A stretch of 64,000 nucleotides of DNA from JBBRHQ01 sp963720735 (lineage in GTDB: Bacteria > Actinomycetota > Thermoleophilia > Solirubrobacterales > 70-9), in contig CAVRGL010000004.1 of the NCBI GenBank assembly GCA_963720735.1, positions 1-64,000 of the forward strand, given 5' to 3'. Position numbers and translations under genes: made by a program. Numbering within the stretch: position 1 is the stretch's first letter; each line of letters begins with the position of its first letter. Shown here in pieces: positions 1 through 6,648 of this stretch. The notes below the pieces were generated by a model, which was not told the origin of the DNA, searched no databases, and saw only the letters and a program-made list of their open reading frames with translations.

Positions 1-5
1 ATCGC

Positions 6-145
6 CTACTCCTGGAGCCCGGCGGCTTTGAGGGCGTCTTGCAGCTCTTGATAGAGGCAAAGCCGCGTGAGGACTCCGTCACGGATCGTCCAAAGCCAGG
101 CGCCGCGAGCTTGCACCTCGACCCCATCGCGGTCTCCGGGACCTC
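6..145 (-). pseudogene. C-terminal fragment of NTF2-like protein
   Basis: Only the last ~45 codons of an NTF2/SnoaL-like protein remain, ending AALKAAGLQE-type. The DNA is almost identical to the 3' part of the intact paralogue at 8184-8573, with about four differences over 140 bases. The match stops abruptly at base 145, where the sequence becomes an IS110-type transposase fragment. The reading frame runs on into that fragment as a chance fusion. It is a truncated duplicate, not a working gene. Confidence 0.8.
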
Positions 146-660
146 CAGGCCATCGAGCAGCTTGCGCCCCTCGACCCCGAACAGGTCGGTGACCGGACAA
201 GGCTTGCCAAAGCTCATCAGGCTGGCGTGGATGCGGTGCTTTAGCTGGGTGGGGTGCTTGACCAGGTGCAGGCGAAAGCGAGCCAGCTCGCGCTCGCGGC
301 GGACCCTCGGATCCGGCAGCCAGATCGCCGGGACCAGGTCGCGATGGGAGAGCACCGCCAGAACGCGCGCGTCGATGCGGTCGGTCTTGCAGGCAAGCGG
401 CGCCAGGCCCTTGACCTTCTGGGCGTCGGCGATCTCAACCTCCCAGCCGTGTTGCTCGAGCGTGTCGTGGACGAAGCGGGCGCCGGTCATCGACTCGATC
501 ACCGCGCGCACTGGCTCGCCGTGGCGCCCCACCGCTCGGCCAGGATGCTCAGGCCGCCGGCGTCAGGCGCGACCGGTCGCTCGGCGAGGAGCTCTCCCTG
601 AGCGGAGAGCAGGCAGACGTCGAGGCGCTTTCGGGACAGATCCAATCCAGCGTGCAACAT
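146..660 (-). pseudogene. IS110-family transposase remnant (DEDD domain only)
   Basis: Read from the ATG at 660, the protein begins MLHAGLDLSRKRLDVCLL. After a one-base frameshift near 520-530 it continues with RAVIESMTGARFVHDTLEQ and then KTDRIDARVLAVLSHRDL. These are the D, E and D positions of the RuvC-like DEDD domain of IS110-family transposases, followed by the usual RERELARFR...HRIHASL helix. The C-terminal catalytic-serine domain (Transposase_20) is absent because the fragment is cut at base 145, where NTF2-like coding sequence begins. It is frameshifted and truncated, so it is inactive. The family call rests on motif recognition only. Confidence 0.75.
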
Positions 661-758
661 GTGTGCGGGCCTCCTTGCCTAGCTCGCTTGTGGTGGACAC
701 GACAAGCGTGCCACCGGGGAGGCCCTTCTTCATGGCAGTCCAAAGCGATAGCTAGCCC
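661..758 (-). ncRNA. Candidate IS110 end / bridge-RNA-like structured region
   Basis: This non-coding stretch lies directly upstream of the IS110-type start codon and ends where the next NTF2-like gene begins. It folds as nested stems: GGGCCTCC (667-674) pairs with GGAGGCCC (718-725), and inside it CGCTTGT (685-691) pairs with ACAAGCG (702-708). IS110-group elements are known to encode a structured bridge RNA in the non-coding end next to the transposase. Position and folding fit that idea, but I cannot identify target- and donor-binding loops, so it is only a candidate. Confidence 0.3.
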
Positions 759-1170
759 CTAGTCCGACAGCCCGGCGGCTTCGAGGGCTTGCGCGTGGCT
801 CAGGAAATCCTGCGAGCGGAGGATCTTCCCGGTCTCGGAAGGTGACGAGCTGCCCGAATTCCTGGCCGAGCTCGATCCCGGTCGTCCGGCCGCTCACCTC
901 GAGATGACCGAGGAGAAGAAGCGACTCGCCGAGGTCGCGAATCTCCTGAACCTGACTCGTGAAACCTCCCCACGCCTCACCGCGATACTCCTCCCAGACC
1001 TCTCGCATACCGTCGTGGCCCCGATAGGTACTTTCTGTGCCCTCCAAGGCTCGCTCAATGGCGGTATGCCATTCGACCTCGGGATCGGCCTCGGCCAGGA
1101 AGGCGTCCAGGTTGTCGGCGTCCCAGGCCTCACGGGCTCGCAGGAGGGTCTCTACGTTCTCCTGCGACAT
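759..1170 (-). pseudogene. NTF2/SnoaL-like protein, frameshifted near its 3' end
   Basis: This is a member of the MSQENVE family: MSQENVETLLRAREAWD at the start, then a DPEVEWHTAI segment and a conserved RGHDGMREVWEEY helix. The first ~115 codons read cleanly. Near base 830 the frame is lost, and the conserved tail (GKILRSQDFLSHAQALEAA) continues one frame over to a TAG at 759-761. A single-base indel therefore separates body and tail. The start at 1170 follows the stop of the previous family member by 3 bases (TAG GCG ATG), an arrangement seen repeatedly here. NTF2-fold proteins are small cone-shaped barrels used for isomerases, hydrolases or binding; no substrate can be named. Confidence 0.75.
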
Positions 1171-1173
1171 CGC

Positions 1174-1573
1174 CTACTCCGACAGCTCTGCGGCTTTGAG
1201 GGCTTCGTCCTTGCTCTGGTAAAGGCAGACGCGTTCGATCTTGCCGTTGTGGATGGTGAAGAGCCAGGTAGTTCGTGCCTGAGCTCGATCCCGTCTCGCC
1301 CGCGGATGTGGGTCGTGTGCGGCACTACGACGTGATCACCGATGAGAATCGTCTCATCGATCTCGACTCGGACGGACTCCAAGATCTCCCTCAACTCCCG
1401 GTAGAAGTCACGCGCCTGCGCGGCGGACCTGAGGACGACCCGGTTATCGGTGCCGATCGCACGGGAGTTGTCCCATACGAAGCCTGGCGCCGCGTCCTTG
1501 AAACACGCGTCCAAATCCCCCGATTGGCTGCGTCGATCATTGCCCGGATGATCTCCACGTTCTCCTGCGACAT
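1174..1573 (-). pseudogene. NTF2/SnoaL-like protein with two frameshifts
   Basis: The gene opens MSQENVEIIRAMIDAANRG at 1573. A run of five Gs near 1530 shifts the frame by one; with four Gs the protein continues GDLDACFKDAAPGFVWDN. A second single-base loss near 1270 shifts it again before the conserved tail WLFTIHNGKIERVCLYQ...AAELSE and the TAG at 1174-1176. Restoring both bases gives a full-length ~132-residue family member, so decay is recent or the indels are sequencing errors. It carries the conserved leader immediately upstream of the ATG. Confidence 0.75.
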
Positions 1574-1590
1574 CGCCTGCGCAGTATTGC
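1574..1590 (-). promoter_or_regulatory. Conserved NTF2 leader, leaderless-promoter candidate
   Basis: Reads AATACTGCGCAGGCG into the ATG. It is one of six near-identical leaders in the island, with a -10-like hexamer 9 nt before the start and the palindrome CTGCGCAG between them. This copy has AATACT in place of GATACT. Confidence 0.45.
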
Positions 1591-1784
1591 TCAGGTTGGA
1601 GCGGGCCAACGGGCGCTCCGGACATCCTCGCTACCCCCGGCTCAGGGCGGGGGTTAGTGCGCGGTCGCGAACCCCCGGGTCCTGCCCGAGGAAAGCGGAA
1701 CCGAGGGCGACACAAGGGACAGCTAGCACGCACGAACAAACGCATTCCGGGCACGCTCGGGGCATGGCGAGCTAGTTGCTCCGC

Positions 1785-2069
1785 TCAGGGGAGCAACTCC
1801 GCGGCCCCTGCCTCGAGCGCGGCCTCGAAGGCGACGAGGACCTCACGGTAATCCTCTTTCAGCTCCTCAAGCTCTGCGGGGTCCAAGAGGGTCATGGCGT
1901 GAAGACCCTTACTGGTGGCTTGCTCGCGGGCGCTGGCGGCGCTGGTGAGGTCCTCCGCGGCGTCGTGCAGCCACTCCACAAGGTCTAGGCGTTGCGGCAC
2001 CACCTCCGGGTTGACACCCGCCTGGATGAGGTCCACTGCTAGCTCCTTTGCCATTTGGCCATCAAACAC
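1785..2069 (-). CDS. Hypothetical small acidic protein
   Basis: A 94-residue ORF from a GTG at 2069, or from ATG at 2054 giving MAKELAVDLIQAGVNPEVV. It is rich in Glu, Ala and Leu and looks largely helical; the second half (DPAELEELKEDYREVL) resembles an amphipathic helix. I recognise no family. It stands alone between NTF2-like genes and has no obvious partner. The residue pattern is protein-like and no longer competing frame exists here, which is the main support. Confidence 0.5.
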   Translation of the reverse strand: MFDGQMAKELAVDLIQAGVNPEVVPQRLDLVEWLHDAAEDLTSAASAREQATSKGLHAMTLLDPAELEELKEDYREVLVAFEAALEAGAAELLP

Positions 2070-2169
2070 GGGAGAGGTCCTCAGGTTGCGACGGGGCCGC
2101 CTGCGCAGTATCTCGCGCCGCTAACGCCTGACCAAAACCCCGGGGGCGCTTCTCCGCTGGCTCAAGGGC

Positions 2170-2559
2170 TTACTCCGACAGCCCGGCGGCTTCGAGGGCC
2201 TTCTTGTGGTCCGCATAGATGCGCCACCGGATGCAGGAGTTGTTGTCAAAGACCATCACCCAGGTGAACGGCTGCTCGACTGGAACCCCGCTGGCTGCGC
2301 CCAGCCCGGACTGAAGAACGACCACGACGATCGTTTCGCCGAGGTCGCGGACCTCTTGCACCTCGACGCGAAGACCGCCGATCGCTTGTGCGAAGCCTTC
2401 GAGAAATGCGCGGACCTCGTCACGGCTGTTGTACGCGCCGATCTCGTCCTCGAACTTGACCTGTGGGTGAATAAGCACGTCGAACTCCGGGCCCAGCTGC
2501 CCTGTCGCGTTGGCGTGGTCTATGACGCGTTCCAGCAGCTCGACGTTCTCCTTCGACAT
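2170..2559 (-). CDS. NTF2/SnoaL-like protein (MSKENVE family)
   Basis: Intact ~129-residue member: MSKENVELLERVIDHAN at the start, a central EVQEVRDLGETIVVV strand pair, and the family tail HKKALEAAGLSE. The ORF stays open seven codons further upstream, but the ATG at 2559 is chosen because every paralogue starts at this conserved position. The 17 bases before it are the conserved leader. The expected fold is an alpha+beta barrel with a hydrophobic pocket. The ligand is unknown and no operon partner is visible. Confidence 0.85.
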   Translation of the reverse strand: MSKENVELLERVIDHANATGQLGPEFDVLIHPQVKFEDEIGAYNSRDEVRAFLEGFAQAIGGLRVEVQEVRDLGETIVVVVLQSGLGAASGVPVEQPFTWVMVFDNNSCIRWRIYADHKKALEAAGLSE

Positions 2560-2576
2560 CGCCTGCGCAGTATCGC
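2560..2576 (-). promoter_or_regulatory. Conserved NTF2 leader, leaderless-promoter candidate
   Basis: GATACT lies 9 nt before the ATG, with the CTGCGCAG palindrome between. The sequence is the same as in front of the genes starting at 5521, 6186 and 8573, while bases farther upstream are unrelated. Confidence 0.5.
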
Positions 2577-2608
2577 CCAACGCGGCGGGTTGAGGCCGAC
2601 GCTCCCCC

Positions 2609-2614
2609 TAGGCT
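2609..2614 (+). promoter_or_regulatory. TAGGCT -10-like box, 6 nt before a GTG start
   Basis: CCTAGGCTGGGGGC precedes the GTG at 2621. An almost identical string precedes the GTG-started NTF2-like gene at 44332. The short distance to the start codon fits a leaderless transcript. Confidence 0.4.
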
Positions 2615-2620
2615 GGGGGC

Positions 2621-2872
2621 GTGAAGCCGACGACCCTCGAGGTGCTCAACCGGGTCACCGAACTTGCCGGCGACGGCTACGTTCCCGGCGAGCAAGTGAT
2701 CCAAGGTTGGCGGCTGCCCCGCCGCGAGGTGGTTCGGGCTCTGCGGCGGGCGATCAGCGGTGGCTACCTCCTCGAGCGCCGAGGCCCCGACGAGCGCATC
2801 CACGTTGCACTTGCCTCCGAGGGATGGGCGATGCTGGAGGACGCCGAGGGTCCGGTGGCGGGCGGCATCTAG
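2621..2872 (+). CDS. Small winged-helix-like hypothetical protein
   Basis: An 83-residue protein from a GTG: VKPTTLEVLNRVTELAGDGY, then WRLPRREVVRALRRAISGGY, and ERIHVALASEGWAML. The helix-turn-helix spacing followed by a beta-hairpin (YLLERRG...HVALA) looks like a compact winged helix, so DNA binding is possible but unproven. It runs opposite to the NTF2-like gene starting at 2559 and shares a short divergent intergenic region with it, so it could regulate that gene. That link is inference from layout only. Confidence 0.6.
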   Translation: MKPTTLEVLNRVTELAGDGYVPGEQVIQGWRLPRREVVRALRRAISGGYLLERRGPDERIHVALASEGWAMLEDAEGPVAGGI

Positions 2873-2896
2873 CCAACCTGCGAGAGGGCATGGGCG

Positions 2897-3136
2897 CTAC
2901 GTCAGCGAGGCCCGCACGCTGGTGCCCTCGGGCAGGTAGCGCCTCACCATCTCGCGGGCCTCCGCAGCGGTGTCCGCCCTCACCGCGATCGCCATGCGCA
3001 TCTCGTCGACTCCGCTCCCCGGATAGCGGGTGGAGATATGTGGGCCAATCACCTTGATGTCGGGGGAGCGCTCCATCTCGCGCAGCGCCGGCTCTAGGCC
3101 TTTGCCCTCGACGATGAGTTCGATTGTCCCTGCCAC
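2897..3136 (-). CDS. Small conserved hypothetical, paralogue of 20725-20967
   Basis: About 79 residues from the GTG at 3136. The core is IELIVEGKGLEPALREMERS, followed by a GPHISTRYPG loop and the tail EAREMVRRYLPEGTSV. A second copy at 20725-20967 shares the whole pattern (VEGK, LEPALREM, SPDIKV, GPHISTRYPG, YLPE). I recognise no named family. The longer ORF to 3280 includes low-complexity upstream sequence and is not preferred. The pattern suggests an alpha/beta domain with two strands flanking a helix. Presence of copies in two parts of the island suggests it travels with mobile DNA. Confidence 0.65.
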   Translation of the reverse strand: MAGTIELIVEGKGLEPALREMERSPDIKVIGPHISTRYPGSGVDEMRMAIAVRADTAAEAREMVRRYLPEGTSVRASLT

Positions 3137-3410
3137 TGATCCCCTGCCCAACGTGACCAGCACGATTGGGCTTTCAATCCCTGGCACAGCTTGACGCCGG
3201 TGATCGCTATGGCGGCAGTCACCGGTGTCAAGCTCGCTCGGGAAGGCGCTAGGGACGAGCCCCCCCGAGCCCAGAGTCAACGTCTCGCAGAGTCTCGGAC
3301 TTGCTTTTGACAGGCGCGTTTGTTGGGGATTTGCCGCTGACGGGCTATCTAGGAACGACCTGGCTCCCAGCGAGGCGCGAGCTCCCTCCCCCCGCCGACC
3401 GTGGATAAGG
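3137..3410. other. Intergenic region holding dispersed repeat copy A
   Basis: I see no convincing gene here. The right half contains the first copy of the ~90-140 bp dispersed repeat described separately (3313-3403). Confidence 0.5.
3313..3403 (+). repeat. Dispersed island repeat, copy A (degenerate)
   Basis: Begins GGCGCGTTTGTTGGGG and continues through a CTGACGGGC and a GGCTCCCAGC block to a C-rich run. The same block order occurs at 10532-10672 and 16391-16530. Copy A is shorter and has lost one G of the run. Confidence 0.65.
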
Positions 3411-3745
3411 CTATGGCGCGCACCTCACGTTGACGCACTGGAGGGGGTTGCCGTTACCGCTCGCGTGGTTGCCGCCGCCATCGGTTACGCCCGGAACTGC
3501 CTCGATCCCTAGGTCGCCGTTTTTGGTGGCGGTGTTCCAACCGATGAAGGTCCCAGGAGCGATGACTTCGATGCCGTTTTCACCGAACGAATTCACCGTA
3601 TTCCCCACGACCCGCGTGTCGGTCGGAGGCGGTGTTTGGGCAAGTCCAACTTTGATCCCATCGGACCCCCCTTGTCCCCCGAAAAGCGAGTTTTAGCGCA
3701 AGACGTTTGCGTTTCCGCCTGAGAGATCGAGAGCTGGGGCCCCCG
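3411..3745 (-). pseudogene. Fragment of right-handed beta-helix surface protein
   Basis: Read from right to left the fragment carries LDLSGGNANVLR, an in-frame TAA, then NSLFGGQGGSDGIKV, RVVGNTVNSFGENGIEV and the tail GGGNHASGNGNPLQCVNVRC. Short GN-V-N-F repeats and the closing Cys-containing segment are typical of secreted parallel beta-helix (pectate-lyase-like/NosD-type) proteins of soil actinobacteria. It has no start codon and joins directly onto an NTF2-like fragment, so it is a broken remnant brought together by recombination. Confidence 0.55.
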
Positions 3746-3855
3746 AAAAACTAGCCATTCGATCTCGGGTCTTGCAGATCGATCCACGCGCCGAAGTCGT
3801 CGCTGTTCCAAGCGCCCACGCCCCGCCTGAAGGTCTCCACGTTCTCCTGCGACAT
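3746..3855 (-). pseudogene. N-terminal NTF2-like remnant
   Basis: From the ATG at 3855: MSQENVETFRRGVGAWNSDD, then a one-base shift that would restore DPEIEWLVF. After about 35 codons the family sequence ends and beta-helix sequence begins. The ATG follows the TAG of the upstream fragment by 3 bases, the same TAG GCG ATG joint seen at other tandem cassettes. Confidence 0.7.
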
Positions 3856-3858
3856 CGC

Positions 3859-3905
3859 CTACTCCGACAGCCCGGCGGTTTCGAGGGCGGCTGGGCCCGG
3901 ATTTC
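3859..3905 (-). pseudogene. C-terminal NTF2-like scrap
   Basis: Only the conserved tail (ALETAGLSE, TAG at 3859-3861) survives. It overlaps the end region of the secreted-protein gene at 3909-4520 and is preceded by unrelated sequence. Confidence 0.6.
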
Positions 3906-3908
3906 CGC

Positions 3909-4520
3909 TCAGCACCACACCCCGCACGGGACCCGCTTCCACTTATGGCCGGTGTAGGCGACAGCTACGGCCCATCCCGCCCGGCTGAACTGCAGTGGAT
4001 GGGCGAGCCCTTCGCGTCGCATGCGCTTCGTGATCACGGGTTTGAGCGCCAGGACCTTGCCGTTGTTGGTGTGATCTACCTCGTAGCGGAACCTCGCGTG
4101 AACGTCGGGGTTGCCGATGCGGAACGTGCGAGCATCAATGATGCGATAGCTGCCGTCGTCGACCTGTTGGCCGTGTTGGTCCACCGAACCGAATTGGCCG
4201 TCGCGGGTGAAGAAGTGCGAGTGGAGCTGCGGTTTCGCGCCTCGGCAGAGGTGGCGCTTGAGAGCGAGTTGTTGCGGGGTCTTGCCGGGGAAGTAATCGC
4301 CGACGATGCCTGGCGCGAGCGGCTGGAGGTGGGCCTTCTTAGCTGCCTGCACGAGGCCGTGGCACGTTCGAAGCGTCTGCCAGCGCCCAACGATCGGCGT
4401 CTTCGCCAGAGCGGATGCAGTGTGTGCATTACGCGCCGACGCCCCGCCGACGCCGAGGGCGGTGAAGGCGAGGAGTGCCGCCATCACGATGCTCAGATGG
4501 GAACGAAGCCGTTGACGCAT
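3909..4520 (-). CDS. Secreted hypothetical protein
   Basis: A 203-residue protein with a clear Sec signal: MRQRLRSHLSIVMAALLAFT, a hydrophobic stretch, then GGASARNA as a cleavage region. The mature part begins KTPIVGRWQTLRTCHGLVQA and alternates charged and aromatic residues (SYRIIDARTFRIGNPDV, FRYEVDH), like a small beta-barrel in the lipocalin style. Cysteines are present in the body and at the very end (CGVWC). A GGGAGG ribosome-binding site lies about 8 nt before the ATG, supporting the start. No family name can be given. It is intact despite sitting among decayed cassettes. Confidence 0.7.
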   Translation of the reverse strand: MRQRLRSHLSIVMAALLAFTALGVGGASARNAHTASALAKTPIVGRWQTLRTCHGLVQAAKKAHLQPLAPGIVGDYFPGKTPQQLALKRHLCRGAKPQLHSHFFTRDGQFGSVDQHGQQVDDGSYRIIDARTFRIGNPDVHARFRYEVDHTNNGKVLALKPVITKRMRREGLAHPLQFSRAGWAVAVAYTGHKWKRVPCGVWC

Positions 4521-4693
4521 ATGGGCCCTCCCGGTCCGCGAATGGGGCGGAGGCCAAATACGTCGGCGAGCCAGTCAGGGGGCTGGTCGGCAGGTTCCGC
4601 GGTCCGCCGATGGAGGCCGAGCCTTCCACTCGAAGCGGGGCAAGTCAAGGGAAGGGTGCGAACTCGGAAGGCCGATCCCGCAGGCCAGGCGCT

Positions 4694-4711
4694 CCACTTT
4701 CCCTGCGACAT
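4694..4711 (-). pseudogene. NTF2-like N-terminal scrap (six codons)
   Basis: After the TAG of the gene at 4715-5122, the usual three-base spacer and ATG follow, but the family start MSQENV has decayed to MSQGKW and the rest is unrelated. It marks the end of a lost cassette. Confidence 0.5.
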
Positions 4712-4714
4712 TGC

Positions 4715-5122
4715 CTACTCCGACAGCCCGGCGGCTTTGAGAGCCTCGGCGCGAGTCGCGTACTCGCGACCACCCGCGATCTTCAGGTTCCGGATGACGT
4801 AGACGACAGCGAAGTTGGTGGCGGGCACCTCCACGCCGCTCTGTTTGGCGCGACCGCTGTATCGCAGGTTCGCGACCACCCGTTCGTCACCCGCGTCGAT
4901 CACTTCAACCGGCTCAACCTTGAACCAGTCAAAGGTGTCCAGCCAGTCCTGCAGGTAGGCGCGGCATGCGTCCTTGCCGTGCAAAGGTCCGCGATCGTCG
5001 ATCGCACCTTCTGTCGCTCGCCACTCGATGTCGTTCGCCCAGTGGTCAGCAAAGGCGTTGAGTCCATCGCGGGTCCAGGCTTCGAACGCGGATTCCAAAG
5101 CTTCGACGTTCTCCTCCGACAT
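4715..5122 (-). CDS. NTF2/SnoaL-like protein (MSEENVE family)
   Basis: Intact 135-residue member: MSEENVEALESAFEAWTRD, ANDIEWRATEG, LHGKDACRAYLQDWLD, paired strands VEPVEVIDAGDERVV, and tail REYATRAEALKAAGLSE. It starts 3 bases after the stop of the upstream family member (5126-5521), so the two are translated from one message or coupled. The general fold is a one-domain cone barrel; the pocket residues differ strongly from its neighbours, so ligands probably differ. Function unknown. Confidence 0.85.
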   Translation of the reverse strand: MSEENVEALESAFEAWTRDGLNAFADHWANDIEWRATEGAIDDRGPLHGKDACRAYLQDWLDTFDWFKVEPVEVIDAGDERVVANLRYSGRAKQSGVEVPATNFAVVYVIRNLKIAGGREYATRAEALKAAGLSE

Positions 5123-5125
5123 CGC

Positions 5126-5521
5126 CTACTCCGACAGCCCGGCGGCTTCGAGGGCTTCGGCCTGGCTCATGTACGGCACGATCCGAACGACCTTGCCCTC
5201 CTTGAATCCATAAACCAGGGCGATGTCCGCTTCAACGACCACGCCGCTGCCTTTTCCCCTCCGGTATTCATGCACCAGGGCGACCACCCGATCACCTGCG
5301 TCGATGGCTTCCCGCAGCTCCAGTCGGCGTTCTGCCCAGATGTCGGAATCGACGTCGAGCGCCTGCGTCACTGCCTCACGGCCGACGGTAATAGTTCCTT
5401 CTTCAATCCCGCCGATGGCCCCAAGCAACTCGACTTCGGGGTGCATCGCTTCAAGCGCGAGAGCCTCGATGTCTTCAGCCTCGTAGACGCGTTGAATGAT
5501 CTCGACGTTCTCCTGCGACAT
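5126..5521 (-). CDS. NTF2/SnoaL-like protein (MSQENVE family)
   Basis: Intact 131-residue member beginning MSQENVEIIQRVYEAEDIEA and ending YMSQAEALEAAGLSE, with a central ELREAIDAGDRVVALVHEY strand pair. The ORF is open upstream for 72 more codons through tRNA-fragment sequence, but the ATG at 5521 matches all paralogues and carries the conserved leader. It is the first gene of a two-gene unit with 4715-5122 (TAG GCG ATG joint). Confidence 0.85.
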   Translation of the reverse strand: MSQENVEIIQRVYEAEDIEALALEAMHPEVELLGAIGGIEEGTITVGREAVTQALDVDSDIWAERRLELREAIDAGDRVVALVHEYRRGKGSGVVVEADIALVYGFKEGKVVRIVPYMSQAEALEAAGLSE

Positions 5522-5538
5522 CGCCTGCGCAGTATCGC
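5522..5538 (-). promoter_or_regulatory. Conserved NTF2 leader, leaderless-promoter candidate
   Basis: GATACTGCGCAGGCG directly before the ATG at 5521; same as in the other island copies. Farther upstream the sequence is unique. Confidence 0.5.
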
Positions 5539-5630
5539 CCACCACGGGTGGCGAGATGACCCGCGCCGTCGGACTTCTGGCAAGCCCTGCCCGAGCAACA
5601 GTTGCCCAATCAGTTGCCCACCAACGCGAA

Positions 5631-5652
5631 GCGCCGCCCCGAAGAGCGGCGC
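5631..5652. terminator. Hairpin, terminator candidate
   Basis: GCGCCGC (5631-5637) pairs with GCGGCGC (5646-5652). It lies just beside the tRNA fragment at 5672. The trailing T content is weak, so intrinsic termination is not certain. Confidence 0.35.
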
Positions 5653-5671
5653 ATTTCGCTTTCCAGAGCGA

Positions 5672-5717
5672 TGGGCCGGGGAGGACTCGAACCTCCGACC
5701 GACGGATTATGAGTCCG
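5672..5717 (-). repeat. tRNA 3'-half fragment, old attachment-site copy 1
   Basis: Carries the discriminator, acceptor 3' strand, complete T-arm and full anticodon arm with CAT of the tRNA at 24402-24475, but no D-arm or 5' acceptor strand. The T-arm is GGAGG/CCTCC here and at 16731, against GCAGG/CCTGC at 17480 and 24402. The 42 bases from 5672 to 5713 are identical to 16731-16772. Confidence 0.8.
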
Positions 5718-6066
5718 TACCGCCCCAAATCCGCCAATGTCCTCGACTGTCCCGCTTATGGCTCTGTAGTAAGGATTGCGGCGGCCAATTGTTTCCGCCC
5801 GTGCCCCCGAGGACCCCCGTTTTGCCGCCGGTGGGGTTGCAATTTGGGTAGCAGTCTCAGCGCAGGGTTGCCCGCATGCCGCTTCGGTGACCCAGCTCAT
5901 CAGAACGCCTCCTTGTGTTCGCGGGAGTCTCAGGGCTCCCCCACCGCCCGCTTCCGGAAGGCGCTCAACATCGGGGAACGTCAGCATGCGCGTGTCTGAA
6001 TCGCAGCTCAGAGCCAAGTTCTATCGGCCGGCGGGACCAATAAGGAATCGGGAGGTCAACAATGAG
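5718..6066. other. Gene-poor stretch
   Basis: No ORF here looks protein-like. The part just left of 5790 (TTATGGCTCT...GGATT) weakly resembles the sequence upstream of the intact tRNA around 24487, as if an old duplicate of that locus had lost the tRNA 5' half. Confidence 0.35.
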
Positions 6067-6186
6067 TCAACCGGCGGGGCTGACCCTCACCCCGACCACG
6101 CCTTTTTCAGGCGTCCAGCCGTCGCGGTCCCCTCGGTTAAACGCCTCGTAGAACCTCCGAACGATCTCCACGTTCTCTTGTGACAT
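6067..6186 (-). pseudogene. N-terminal NTF2-like remnant
   Basis: From the ATG at 6186: MSQENVEIVRRFYEAFNRGD, then about 19 unrelated residues to a TGA at 6067. Only the first helix of the fold survives. It retains the complete conserved leader upstream, so transcription may persist. Confidence 0.75.
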
Positions 6187-6203
6187 CGCCTGCGCAGTAT
6201 CGC
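6187..6203 (-). promoter_or_regulatory. Conserved NTF2 leader, leaderless-promoter candidate
   Basis: GATACTGCGCAGGCG before the ATG at 6186. It is conserved although the gene behind it is truncated to 39 codons. Confidence 0.5.
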
Positions 6204-6399
6204 GCTCTGGCCGTGGCCTAACTGAGTAGGAGTTACGTCACGCCCAGATCAATCCAAGAGTGTCGCTTCTCGTCCAAAGCGGCAGCGTCCACGACTGAGC
6301 CCGTAGGACGCCGCAGCGATGCTGCTTGCTTCTACGGTGCCGGTCTACTCCACGCGCTCCTAGTCTTCTTGCTGGACAACTTGACTGAGAGGAGGGTGG

Positions 6400-6606
6400 A
6401 TGGCCGCGTTCATGGAACACATCGCTCACCACCGTCGTCACATGCTCGCCTGTGTCTTGGGTGCGCTCGTCATGGTGATCGGGTTCGCGCTCGATCTTCC
6501 CGCCGTAGCGGCCGTTGGCGCCGTGGCATGCGCTGCGGGCTGTGGCTCGATGATCTGGATGATGCTAATCGCGCCTCGAACGCACCGACACGGCAGCGGG
6601 ACCTAG
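6400..6606 (+). CDS. Small membrane protein
   Basis: 68 residues: a His-rich cytoplasmic start (MAAFMEHIAHHRRHM), a hydrophobic helix LACVLGALVMVIGFALDLPA and a second hydrophobic stretch VAAVGAVACAAGCG ending in MIWMMLIAP. The layout is like the short DUF2933-type proteins often seen near copper or heavy-metal genes, though I cannot confirm that family. A strong GAGGAGG lies about 8 nt upstream of the ATG. It ends 43 bases before the left inverted repeat of the IS element, beyond which lies a multicopper oxidase; the IS may have separated an original pair. Confidence 0.7.
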   Translation: MAAFMEHIAHHRRHMLACVLGALVMVIGFALDLPAVAAVGAVACAAGCGSMIWMMLIAPRTHRHGSGT

Positions 6607-6648
6607 CTGCCCTAGGACAAGCAGTTCGATCCGATGATTGCTGCTTCC

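Noticed and set aside
5672..5717. tRNA gene call at 5672, 16731 and 17480
   Set aside because: Each has only the 3' half; D-arm and 5' acceptor strand are missing, so these are attachment-site remnants.
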